A model generated the notes under the pieces. The model was not told the DNA's origin and did not search any database. It was given only the letters and a program-made list of their open reading frames with translations. Positions 46,241 through 57,329 of a DNA stretch of 64,000 nt are shown piece after piece (within the stretch, counting starts at the first letter, position 1; every line of letters starts with the position of its first letter). A program made the position numbers and the translations under genes. The stretch spans positions 70,001-134,000 of the forward strand of contig JALIZF010001797.1 of NCBI GenBank assembly GCA_029948255.1, in the 5' to 3' direction. The DNA is from Telmatactis stephensoni. Taxonomy: Eukaryota > Cnidaria > Anthozoa > Actiniaria > Isophelliidae.

Positions 46241-46291
46241 GCATTGGTGTATAAAAATACAACAAGGGATGAATGGAAATTTACAATAATA

Positions 46292-46376
46292 TATAAAAAG
46301 AGAGATAACTTACTGATGTTTTGTCAGAGTTACGGCCAAGGCTCCAAATGTCAGTAAGTTATCTCTCTTTATATAG
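46292..46376. repeat. Hairpin, AGAGAGATAACTTACTGA arms
   Basis: ATATAAAAAGAGAGATAACT (46292 onward) is matched inverted by AGTTATCTCTCTTTATATA (46358-46376), with about 27 bp of stem and a 25-base loop. A transcript of either strand would fold into one long hairpin. Confidence 0.75.
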
Positions 46377-48379
46377 TAGTGCTGTAATTTTTCTCTCAAT
46401 AAGGTTATGGGATGCCACTAACATTCTTAAACAATATACATGTATTACATACTACCGAGACATATACTTAACGAATAAGACTATTTTTACTATCTCATTT
46501 CTGACTCTGAATTGTACATTGCTGTCAATTCCTGGCAGTTTTTGTGAACTCTATTATATTTTAGCTATGTAAATTAACTTATTTTAACATCCATTTTAGT
46601 CCATCATTAAGATTCTCTTAGAAAGAAAGCAATATCTTGTTAAGTTCTGGATTGTACTATCAGACCAGAGCCCTTACTTCCTACCATAATATCAAATTTT
46701 GTCTCTAGAGAAAATTCTGGAAAGATGTCGTAGAAGAATTTGTTACATAATTATTCCAAATATTAAACAATAATTATCCTAACAATTTATTAAATTTGAT
46801 TTTAAATATATTGTTCATTATTACATAATATTTTGTTGTTGATTGATTTGAGTACTTAAATACAAATTGACTCCATAGTATCCTTCACTCCTTTCCCATC
46901 ACCTTTTCAGAGTTTCCCCTAGAACTCGTTACGATCAGCACACGCAAGCGAGGTCAATGGATAAAACTATCTAGGAAAATGTTATTTCCTATAGTAGGAA
47001 ATATCTAAGAAAATGTATTTAATTTTCCTACATTTTGTCCAGTTCCTATCATAGAAAAATGCAATTTATTAGATATTTCCTATCGAGGGAAATGGGAAAA
47101 AATTTCCCGTGAAGAGAGGACACACAGATGTATGTGGATGGAGGGCGGGATGAATGAATGAATATTATTTTGTTTCGTTTTTCTTAATTAAGTGTTTTTT
47201 ATACGCGCCGCCCTCGTGGTACCTTGAGTTCTTTTATCTACTGCACTGTGCCATATTCATAACAATTCGTCTGAAAATTTGCTTGTCTTCTACGGAATTT
47301 AAGTCGGAGGAAATTGTCCGGCCAGACCGGATAGGACGACACCAAACCCGGGCGGTGATGCTCGTCCCGGCCGCGTAGCGATATCTAGCAATATCTGGTA
47401 TACCTAAATAGGGTGTCTCCAATGTTAAAGGCATCCTGGCCAGAAACTAAGCTGGTACTGTGTATATTTTCCAGTAAATAAGATGCCCTTTTTGTGAACT
47501 TTACAAGTAGAAATTATTCGACAATTTTGTGTTCATGCTATTAAACTGAAAAATGTTACATTTATTGTTTTTCAGTAGGTACGTTTTAGAGGTAAAACCC
47601 ATGTGTTGCCACGCCCACCCAGATAAGATTCAGGTACCTAGCTAGCTTTTAGCGGTTGTTTTCAAAATTTCGCTTGTACAAATGTATATCTGTCACGTGG
47701 CAGATGTATTATACATTTACATTTACCATTAAATAAGTAATGCATGCCGGTTGAGTCGAGTAGCTGCAATGGATATGAGAAAATCAGTTGATCCCATATT
47801 CTCAAAAGACAAAAACAGTTTTCTAGACCGTAATATATAGACTGCGCCGGAGCGTTCCCACTTTTCCCTCCAGATTCAGTAAAGACGAGTTTTAGAACAC
47901 GCGGACGAGCGGCAATGACAGATCACTTTGCAAAAACTGCCAACCTTCAATTTAAAACAGCAGGTGCGAGATTTGTACGGGTAATCTAATTAGTACACGT
48001 GTAAGGACCGCCTATAGATTAGTACGACAAATTAAATTTTCTTTATTACTTGTTCTGAGGTTATAAAATCATAAACATAATAAAAAACAGCTGTGGTACG
48101 GTCTTGTGAACGTCATACATGTTGCTAGCCTTCGTTGCCAATAATTTAGTGGCAGATCGATCCCTAAAGGTGACTAAGAGGGTTTTCACTTCGGCGTTTA
48201 GAGAGTTGTCACATTTACCGGAAGCTCTTGCCGCGGGCTGTGAACTAGCTTCCTGTCTGAAACGTTAACCTGGCAGAGAGCCAATCAGAGTAAAGAACAG
48301 CCACGATTCTCTATCTACAAATCTTGCAGTCTTTGCCACGAAATATCGCCGTTTGGAGGGTCATTTTCTTTATCAAAAG

Positions 48380-51300
48380 ATGTCCCAAGCTTTTAAAAAT
48401 CTCGTTGGTGAAAAGCTTCTCGCTCCAAAGGCAAAAGGCCACGTCGATGTTGATAGCATCATTGGAGATGGCAAAGTTGTCGGGCTCTATTTCTCAGCTC
48501 ACTGGTGTCCGCCTTGCCGAGGTTTCACGCCGAAATTAGCGGACTTCTACAAGAAATTTCGTTCATCGAATGGAGATAAATTGGAGATTATTTTCATTAG
48601 CTCAGATCGCGATGAAAATCAGTTTCAAAAGTACTTTGAGGAGATGCCATGGCATGCTGTTCCATTCAACGATCGCGAGAGAAAGGTATACAGATTACTG
48701 CTAACTCGATTATGGTCTATTTGTTTTATTTCATTTACAGTTGTTATTTAATATTGGGTGATTTTACTCACTCTTAAAGCTTGTTTGCACTATTAATTTA
48801 CCTCTCTTGGATTTCAATTTCTCTAAGTTTTCAATCTCTTTCTGGAGAGTTGTTGAATTGTATAAAACCTACACTTGACTTCAGACGTCTTTTGCATAAC
48901 AGTCAACTTTGTGTTTTGAATTTGACCATCACATAGTCACCACTGGGGACTCAAACCGAGTTTATTTCCTCATCTTCACCATAGGATAACCTAATCTATG
49001 CCTAAAACCATAATATACAAACTAATCAATTCCAGCCGTGTATGTATGTACTCTTGAGTAAACTGATAGCGTAAAGCGGTAGAGTCAGCGTTTCGCAGAT
49101 AGAAGCCGATAACTCGGGTTGACAGAATAATATACAGGATTATGTTACGCCAATTTGCTTTTATAAACTCAACATCAATATTTTATAGGCCTTATCAACC
49201 TAGCAGCTCTTTAGCTTTTCCTTTTCTGTTGAAAAGATGTTGTTTTTTCTTCAAAAGCAGACTGCTTAAACTTTCACTTGAGTGTAACATGTTTGGCATA
49301 ATTATTTCACCAATTGAAATGTACTTAATCAAAAAGTGAAATGTACGCAGTGGATACATCGTTCTGGAACAAAACATCAGGTTGACCTTTTTACTTTGTC
49401 GTCTACCTGGTCCAATCCCAGTTTATTATATAAATAAACAATTATGGATTTTCTAAATTCCGGGCAATTTTCAGAAGATTTTGGTTAACAATTTTGCTGA
49501 ACCTTTGCGGTTATCTACAAATCAGTAGATTGCTTTCCAATATTTTTAACAGTTTACGTATCTAAAAATTCCAAATTTTACTACCTTAATTAGACTATGC
49601 ATTATTTTTAACCATTATTTGTAATAATTTCTTTGATCTATATTTTTGGTCAGCTATAAAAATATGATGAGGATGATGTCATTTGTATGTAAAGTTCATT
49701 GCTCCATGGAATGACACTGCAGATTTCTGAAGTAGTTTTATAATTTCTCTCAGAGAATTATTAGAGATCTTTTGGATGATCCATTGTCAGGTCACCAACT
49801 CTTTTCATTGAATATATATTTCTATAATATTATTGTTCTTGACTAATAAATGGCCTAACTTTATGAAGAATTGAGAACCATTATGTCTTAAACAAAAAAC
49901 AAATCTCCTCAAAAAGCAAACAATTGATGAATACACCGTGGGAAAATTTATTCAAGCTAGCAAAACATTATATAATCACTCTATTGTGATTTGGCCTTCA
50001 TTATAACATCATTAATGATTTCTGGAATTACTTTTCATCTTTGTTTTGTGTTTAATTTTAATATCAATATATACTGGTGTGATTAAAGTGTTTGTTGTTG
50101 GTACTTATGTTTAGAGCTATATTCATTAGCACAGCTTAGTCCAGTTAGTTGCTAAGATACCATGTCACATTGCTTTCCAACAAGACATATAAATATTGCT
50201 GGGTTTCAAACAGATGTTGAATCTCATTATCTGCTTCAAATGGTGGTTATAATGTTTGACCACCATGTGCTCTCAACCAGATAATATTCTATTGAAAACT
50301 TGCATTTCAGCTGATGAAAATTTCAATGAGATTGAGAATATAATGACGTCATATAAAACCTAAGAATACAGAGACCCCTCAATTAATCTGGCCAGCCACC
50401 ATTTGAGATATATAATTATTCCAAATGTTGAAAGTTAGTGATTAAAATGCTATATGCTTATGTTTTTAAAGACATCTCTTCGAAGGAGTGTAAAAATTGT
50501 TAAAAATTCAGTGGATGGCTAAGCCTGGTACTTAAGAACAGTTATTTCAAGAATGTTGTGGTTGGGAAAGCAAAGAAAGATTATCTAGGACAGTTTCCTT
50601 TTTCTTCAAGTGATTTGGTTAAAGTGTCTGTGTCTCTAAGGGAGGTGCCTGCAGCCAGTTCAGAATGTAATATTTGTTTGTAAGGAAAAATGCAGGAAGC
50701 ATGTGTTGATGTCTTAATTCTTATTGGGGGTGTCTGCTTAAATTGGAGGTTCAGAATGTGGTATTTGTAAGAAAACAATGCAGAGCTTAAATGCTGGTGT
50801 CTGTTACTGTTGGTGTCTGCTAACAGGTGTCTGTTCAACCAGAAGTTTGACTGTACTCCCAAATTGCTTACTTACCAACCTCTCCCTCCCTATACTCTAG
50901 GGATCATATACTTTATTATCCTCTCCCCATCCCCTTTCTTTGTAAACCTCTTTATCAACATACTGTAATCAACAAAACAAGTTTGTAATCCAGACAGGGA
51001 ATATCCATGGGTCTCAGTGACATACTGTTAGTCAGTCAAAAAATGTTATAAAACCTTCCTCTCCTGGAATTAATTGTTGAAGAGTGACTTTCCTATCCCT
51101 CCCCTATTAAATAGAGCATTCTGGTCACAGCTTCTGTGAAGTAGTGCCAGCTAATAAAGTTGAGTGACAGTTGTCCCTAATAAAGGGTTTAATTATAAAG
51201 ATTAGACGTGTATTTGATCCAGGAAGAGGGGAGGGAGGGAAGGATTAAATTGGATTTGAGTGCAGGCTTGCTATCCCCAAGCCTTTTTGCATCAAATTCA

Positions 51301-54300
51301 TTGATAACTTTAAACCTTTCACTTGAAAAGTGTAGTCATTGCAACCTATTGTGAAGACTTGCTCCTATAGGCACTTCCTGTTCAGAAATCCTGGATTCAC
51401 CCTTCAGTAATTGGAGAAGCTACTCTGAGTCCTTCCTTTTGCTCAATAAGGAATAGACTAGTCATCTTAGTAATATTAATTTTATCTTGATATGCAGTGC
51501 TCTCTCAAATCTTATATTCTTGACAGGTTCTTAGTATTGCTATGTCTTTTATTCTCCTTTAGAAAAAGTTGTCCAAAAAGTACAAAGTTTCTGGTATTCC
51601 AACACTGGTGTTTCTAGATGGAAAGGATGCCAGTTTGATTACCAAGAATGGAAGAATGGCCATGATGGAGGATCCCAAAGGTGAAAACTTTCCCTGGAAA
51701 CCCAAGTCACTACAAGAGCTCATAGAAGGAAAGTTTGTTAATAGTAAAGGAGATGAGATTACTACAGATGATTTACAAGGGAAAGTGACTGGTCTTTATT
51801 TTTCCGCACATTGGGTAAGAATTATCAGGACTATCATAATAAAGGATGTAATATCACAGGACATTTTAGCAGCTTTTGCAATAGACCCCTTGCATATGAC
51901 GTCAGAGCAGCTCAATCAATCTGGGGGTCAAAACAAAAGACTATTGCTCCCTTGAGAATTAGAATCCATTGTTTTGTCCTCCAGATTGAGTACTTGCGTT
52001 CCAACATGCTGCAAGGGGTCTATTGACTACAAATCTGTATTATGAAAGTTCATCCTTCTTCCCTCCCTGCTCTCCTCCCTCCCTTCCTTTCTTCCTTCTT
52101 TTCTTCTCTCACTTTGCCATTCCCTTTTCATTCCTTCCTTTTGTCCATCCCTCTTGTCTTCTGTTTTTCATTTCTTTCCTCCTTTTATTCTTCCTTCTTT
52201 CCTTTTCTCCTTTTGTCCCTTCTTCCTTCCTTTTTTCTTTCTTAATTTCTCTCTTTGATTGCTCTCTTTTTCTTCTTTCTTTCTTTCCTTCTTTCTTTTC
52301 TCTTTCTTTCCATTTTTTCTTCCTTCCTTCCTTCCTTCCTTCCTTCCTATCATTTCATTTGATTTGTCTGTCCTTTTCTTTTTTCTTCTTTTGTCTTTCC
52401 TTCTTTCTTTCCCTCTTTCTTTGACAGATATCGATTGATTGATTGATTTTAATTGATTGATTAATTGATTGATTGATTGATTGATTTGATTTGATTACAA
52501 TAATCTGTACTGATTTGTTGTAGTGTCCACCATGCAGAGCATTCACACCACAACTTGCGAAGACATACAATGCTTTAAAGGAGGCAAACAAGAACTTCGA
52601 AGTCATTTTCTTGAGCTCTGACAGATCAGACGAGTCGTTTAAAGGTTATTTAGAGACAATGCCATGGTATGCTGTTCCATATGGAGATACATCAAGAAAG
52701 AATGCTGTCTCGAAACATTTTGGTGTAGAAGGTGAGCTACAACAGAAGTCTCAGGCTTTGCCTCCATTTGCCGCTTTTAGAAAGCAAAATAGAATGAAAT
52801 TAAAAGGGAAAACATCATAGCTCTAGCCAGTCCTTCCGAGATATACTTCACTTACACACACAAAGAAATAGGCCATGTGCAGATCGTAGTTTCTTAGTCT
52901 AATTTCTTTGTATCTGGTAGATGACGGATTATACCCTGGTCCCAGAGGTTTTTTTTCTTTTCTTTTCTTATTTTTCCTTTGATAAATACGTCGAGACAGG
53001 AAGAAGAAAAAGAAAACCTCGCTTTCTTTTCTCGACGTATAAATATAAACAAATAATAAAAATAAAAAAATACAGAAGAAAAAAATTATAAAATACAAAA
53101 GAAAGCCTCTGGGACCAGGGTACGTAATGAAGAATATATACACCTATTTCAAAAAACGTTGTCGGACCAAAGACCGCAAGCATACGCGACTCACCCGAAA
53201 GGGAGTATGGGAAGAAATTATTTAACCAATGAAACCATACAGATATCAAGACGACATCCACATCAGGCTTGCTATACCAATATACAACACAGCACTTCAT
53301 TTCTTGGTGTCAAAAATCAATACCAAAGCCGAAAAATGAGTTACATTTTGCATCTACCCATGCTCCCTTTCGGTCTAGTCGCGTGTGCTTTAGGCCTCTC
53401 GTCCGACAACCTTTTGTGAAACAGGTGTATCTGAAATGGACTATTGCACCCATGCACGCCGATTCTCTTTGCGTCAAAAGTGTCAAAGAGGCGGCTGGAA
53501 CACACGTGCAATTTCAAGGGTTGCCTATAAAAAGTGACGCGTAAGTGACTTTTGAAAGTCTGTTGACACTGTTTTAGCCTATTTGTTTGAGAAACTTGAA
53601 AAAATCAGTCAGAAAAGTCACTCCAACCGCTTCAAGGACACTTGTTCAGTACATTCTTTTCAGAAATTTTCTCGTATGGGTGCCAGAGGTTGGCAAAAAT
53701 CGATTTTATATTCTACTCTAATGAATCCTTAATTAAATCAATTCAGCAGGCAAGTAAAGAACAAACCTCTTAATCATCACAGAAGTACAAATATAATTAT
53801 CTCGATCACTTTTAAGTCGGTACAATTTAAACGGCCGATAGACGTCTAAAGTTTGCCGCTGTGCCGTTTCTCGTAGGGACCTTACGGTCTCTAATGATAA
53901 GAGAGCTTAAGACTCATGTAAACAACAGACGGCGGTGAGGATCACGTGATCTACTTTATTCGTGCTTGGCATTGGCGTTTTAAGGTGCAGTAATACGAGC
54001 AACAAAATCTTGCAACTTGTCGCGCAACATTGTTGTGTTGAAAGTTGTAGAGCGATGTTGCTTGTATTACCGCCCCGCGAAAATTTGTTGCACAAAATGC
54101 AAAGTAGAACCACTTTCTACTTTTTGCAACAAGTAGCCGAAACCTGCCGAAACCTACAACATCGATTTTTTTTTTGATGCGTGACAAGTTTGCGCGCCCA
54201 GCAACAACGCTCTAGCTACAACTTGCAACAAGCAATGTTGCGTGACAAGTTGCTCGTATTACCGCACCGTAAGTCATTTCGCGTTTGACATAAACAAGCT

Positions 54301-56537
54301 AGAAAAGTTGCGCTCGCAGATAAAGGGTTACGTGATGTGGGCAATGTAAGAAAATGATTTTTTACCCCCTATTATCTTTTCATGATAGTCGAGGTTCAAT
54401 TTGCCCATTCCATTTTTTCTTTTGCAGGAATTCCTACACTCATTTTAATGGATGAAAATTGGAAAGTTATATCCATCAATGGAAGAGGGGCTATTGCTGC
54501 TGATCCTGAAGGAAAGGTTAGAATGTAAATGATAAAACAACAAGAGATGCACTCTTTTTGGGGATACCTCAAAATTGAAAGCAAATGCTTTTGTTTCTCC
54601 AACACATATGGAATTCTCCTACATTTCTTCTCGATATATTTTATCATCCTACCTTGAATTCCCTTCTCTCTGTCAGCGTTTGCTAATGGTAAAAAAGAGC
54701 CGAAAACTTGACTTCCGACAAATGGTACACGCGTCTACCGGAAGAACCGAAAAGAGCGGGAAAAGTGGATTACTTCAATCAGCTCTCAATCGGAATTACC
54801 GATTTTTCCGGACCTTTTGATTTTACGAAATGACACATACCATTTGTTTTTCGAACCGGAATTTCCGGGTTTTTTTTTTTTCGGGTAACTTGTAAGCACC
54901 CGTGGACTTGCCTTCGATACGCATCCATTGCAACATGGCCATCGACGTTAATGACATCGTTAAGATGCAATTTTCAAAGCTTCTTCCGAGAAGATTGGAA
55001 GGAAATATGCTTTACGAAGGTGGGATCATTTCAAGAGAGGGGAGAGGAATTGCTGTGTATATTGCGTTCGGAAAACGGTGACTTTTTTTGTCTGCGTGCG
55101 CACTATAAACGAACGCGAACATTTCTTCAGCACCTTTGCTATGACAGCGACAGCACCTTTGACTGATGGCAAGTCCACAAAGTTAATTCATTAATTTATA
55201 ACTGTTTCTCTCATTGTAGCCATCGTATATTTCTTTTAATTGCCAGGAATTCCCGTGGAAGATGAAACCTTTGAGTGAACTGAACGATCTTACTGCACCA
55301 ATACTAAACGAGGAAGCATGTGCTATTTATTTTACGGGTAAGAAAATAAATCACACTACAATAGTACGATTATATGCACCTATTTCAATAAACGTCGGCA
55401 AAAGCCTACGCCACTCACCCGAAAGGTAGCATGGGTAAAAATTACTAAACCTAAAACGACACAAATATCCAAACCATTACTATTCAACTTCAGCTTGCCA
55501 TGACCTAATACATCAAAGAGCTTCATTTGCTGATGCTAAAATCAAGACCAATACAAAAAAGAGTGAAATTTTGCAACTACCCACACTCCTTTTTCGGTCT
55601 CGTTGCGTAGGCTTGAGACCTCTCATACGACAACCTTTTTTGAAATAGGTATATGTGGTGGTCTTGAGTCTTGATCTTCCAAGCCTTTTTAGCTTTTTAG
55701 TTATTTTTGGAAGTTGGTACCCCTAAACATTCAATAAAGGAAGTTGTTGTCTGTTGCATTGATTTCTCGGACACACGAAACGTATCGACACGTACACGAC
55801 GTTGCGCGTAGATGAATATGTCAGACTAGACAACTCTTAGCGCAACTTTGTTGCGTAATAATTGCGATAAAATCGAAATAATTAACGTAATTACATCGAT
55901 TTAATTAACGCAATGTTGTGCTATACGTTTTCTAACGTAACATCTGAAAGTGGCTCGTCTGTCCATCTTTAATTCTAACGTTGCACGCTTTCAGAAATTT
56001 TGCGCATTTGGTCTAAAGTTTGACAGTAACATACCAATTGGCTTTCATCAAATGGCATTAATAAATAAAATTACGGCTATTCATTTTGTCTACGTTTTTG
56101 ACGTGCTTGCAAAAGATTAGGAAAAACTGGCATGCGGTCCCAAATCCCTATCCCTTTTTTTTTCTGCATGGAGGAGGGTGGAGCTTGGCGAGCAAGAGTC
56201 ATTTACTTAGATTATTATCTTCATCTTTACAGACGGCGAAGAGGCTACAATCAAACACGCTAAAGAAATACTCCAACCTCTCGCGGACTCCTGCGTAGAA
56301 GAAGCTGAACAATCCAACGAAGATCTTCCTATCCACTTCTTTTACGGAGGAAACAACGAGGTGGTCGAGAGCTTGCTAGACTTTGCTGGGCTGAGCGAAG
56401 AGAATATGTTGGTCATTCTAGATATTCCGAGTGGCAAGGTTTACACGTGTGAAAATGAAGTTGTAACGGCTGAGGCAGCCAAGCAGTTTATCGACGATTA
56501 CTTAAGTGACAAACTCCAAGGGAAACCGCTAAGATAA
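48380..56537 (+). CDS. NXN: Nucleoredoxin
   Basis: Six exons join in phase to give 416 residues: 48380-48685, 51563-51814, 52524-52731, 54428-54516, 55247-55337, 56233-56537. The ATG at 48380 is the first in frame; the upstream open codons lack one. The protein has two tandem thioredoxin-like domains, each with WCPPC (residues 42-46 and 186-190), and a C-terminal thioredoxin-like domain ending IDDYLSDKL, as in vertebrate nucleoredoxin. Supporting motifs are FISSDRDENQF and FLSSDRSDESF, MPWHAVPF and MPWYAVPY, and GIPTL twice. Nucleoredoxin is a cytosolic/nuclear thiol regulator that binds Dishevelled and restrains Wnt signalling. The exon 2/3 junction splits the second active site between W and CPPC. 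A poly-A signal AATAAA lies at 56853. Confidence 0.93.
52040..52425. repeat. Polypyrimidine (CTT/CCTT) microsatellite
   Basis: About 385 bp of C/T with TTCC runs in nucleoredoxin intron 2. The predicted Ser/Phe/Leu-rich frames across it are artefacts. Confidence 0.9.
52430..52495. repeat. GATT tetranucleotide microsatellite
   Basis: Repeats of GATT/ATTG, about 30 bp before nucleoredoxin exon 3. They would give this intron a weak polypyrimidine context. Confidence 0.9.
52932..53122. mobile_element. hAT-like miniature element, TACCCTGGTCCCAGAGG ends
   Basis: Inverted ends TACCCTGGTCCCAGAGG and CCTCTGGGACCAGGGTA are perfect. The interior has arms around CGTCGAGA / TCTCGACG. It belongs to the same family as the outer element at 33562. 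No clear flanking duplication is seen here. Located in nucleoredoxin intron 3. Confidence 0.85.
53141..53427. mobile_element. Miniature element family A, copy 1
   Basis: Begins CACCTATTTCAAAAAACG and ends CTTTTGTGAAACAGGTG, with CACCCGAAAG / CTTTCGGTC inner inverted words. A related copy lies at 55377-55650. Both are in nucleoredoxin introns (3 and 5). Confidence 0.75.
53984..54268. mobile_element. Miniature element, GGTGCAGTAATACGAGCAAC ends
   Basis: The left terminus GGTGCAGTAATACGAGCAAC is matched inverted by GTTGCTCGTATTACCGCACC minus one mismatch. The interior has repeated CAACTTGTC / GCAACATTG words. Intron 3 of nucleoredoxin, 160 bp before exon 4. Confidence 0.8.
55377..55650. mobile_element. 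Miniature element family A, copy 2
   Basis: Ends are CACCTATTTCAATAAACG and CCTTTTTTGAAATAGGT, flanked by ATATG on both sides. Aligned by eye it is clearly diverged from copy 1 at 53141. Confidence 0.75.
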
Positions 56538-57329
56538 CTTAAATATAAATCGAGAACATGTTCTAGAGAAGAGAGGAGAGTGGATGTGTTGCTTTTAATT
56601 ACTGGCTCGCTTAGGTTAAGTAACTGCATTAGTGCGTATAGGAACAAGCAATTAAACTAGGTAGACTTTGTAAGCCTTTTTACATGCAACTTTTACGTGC
56701 AAATCGCTCAACTCTTTTGATACTGAACAGACCGAGACTGACAGTTGTAAAATTCTTACTGAAATTAACCAGGTGCAATCTTTTTACTGCAGTGTCAAAA
56801 ACTTTTTAAGGTCAGTTTTATGTACATTATAGGCAAAGGAAACAAATATGGAAATAAAGACAAATGAAAACGTTTAGCTGGTGTGGTATGCGCACAATGC
56901 GTAGCTATGCTTTTTTACTCCTAGTATACTCCCGCTGTCTTAAGAGTATACTCTTGACAAACTCATTAAAGATTAAAGATTACTCTGAACTCGTGATGGG
57001 CTTCCTGTGTATTTAAGCTTTGCAAAACCTCTGAGAATCTCATTGTCAAGAATCTAATAAAAAAAGAAAAAAGTTAACTATTTATCTATATAAATCAATC
57101 TACCTGTTCCAATAAATTAGATTTTGGAAAAATCCCGTGCGGAAATTTACGCGAAAACGAGGCTAGCTACATGGCCACGTGTGTGGTCAGCGGTAATTTT
57201 CGGTGGCCATTTTGTCTATTGTTCCTCGTGGAAAATTGTTGACCTGGGCTTGTAAATAGACTTTAAATCCCAATTATTCCATGATCCACGTGAATATTTG
57301 CAACATCTGCAGTCCGGAAAGATCTCTCA
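56538..57329. other. NXN 3' UTR, intergenic, VMP1 5' region
   Basis: Non-coding. AATAAA at 56853-56858 probably ends the nucleoredoxin transcript. The two genes are head-to-tail, less than 0.8 kb apart between coding ends, so the VMP1 promoter should lie in roughly 56870-57300. Confidence 0.6.

Larger units (their letters stand above)
45412..48379. other. DNTTIP1 3' UTR and intergenic sequence
   Basis: No additional gene is recognised. It holds homopolymer G and C tracts, the miniature element at 46076, a hairpin at 46292, and a GTACGTTTTAGAGGTA / CAGGTACC segment (47580-47640) resembling 27770-27840. The nucleoredoxin promoter must lie near the right edge. Confidence 0.5.

Noticed and set aside
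52023..52424. A 133-codon Ser/Phe/Leu-rich open frame
   Set aside because: It lies wholly in a polypyrimidine microsatellite in nucleoredoxin intron 2; any frame is open there and the composition is that of the repeat.
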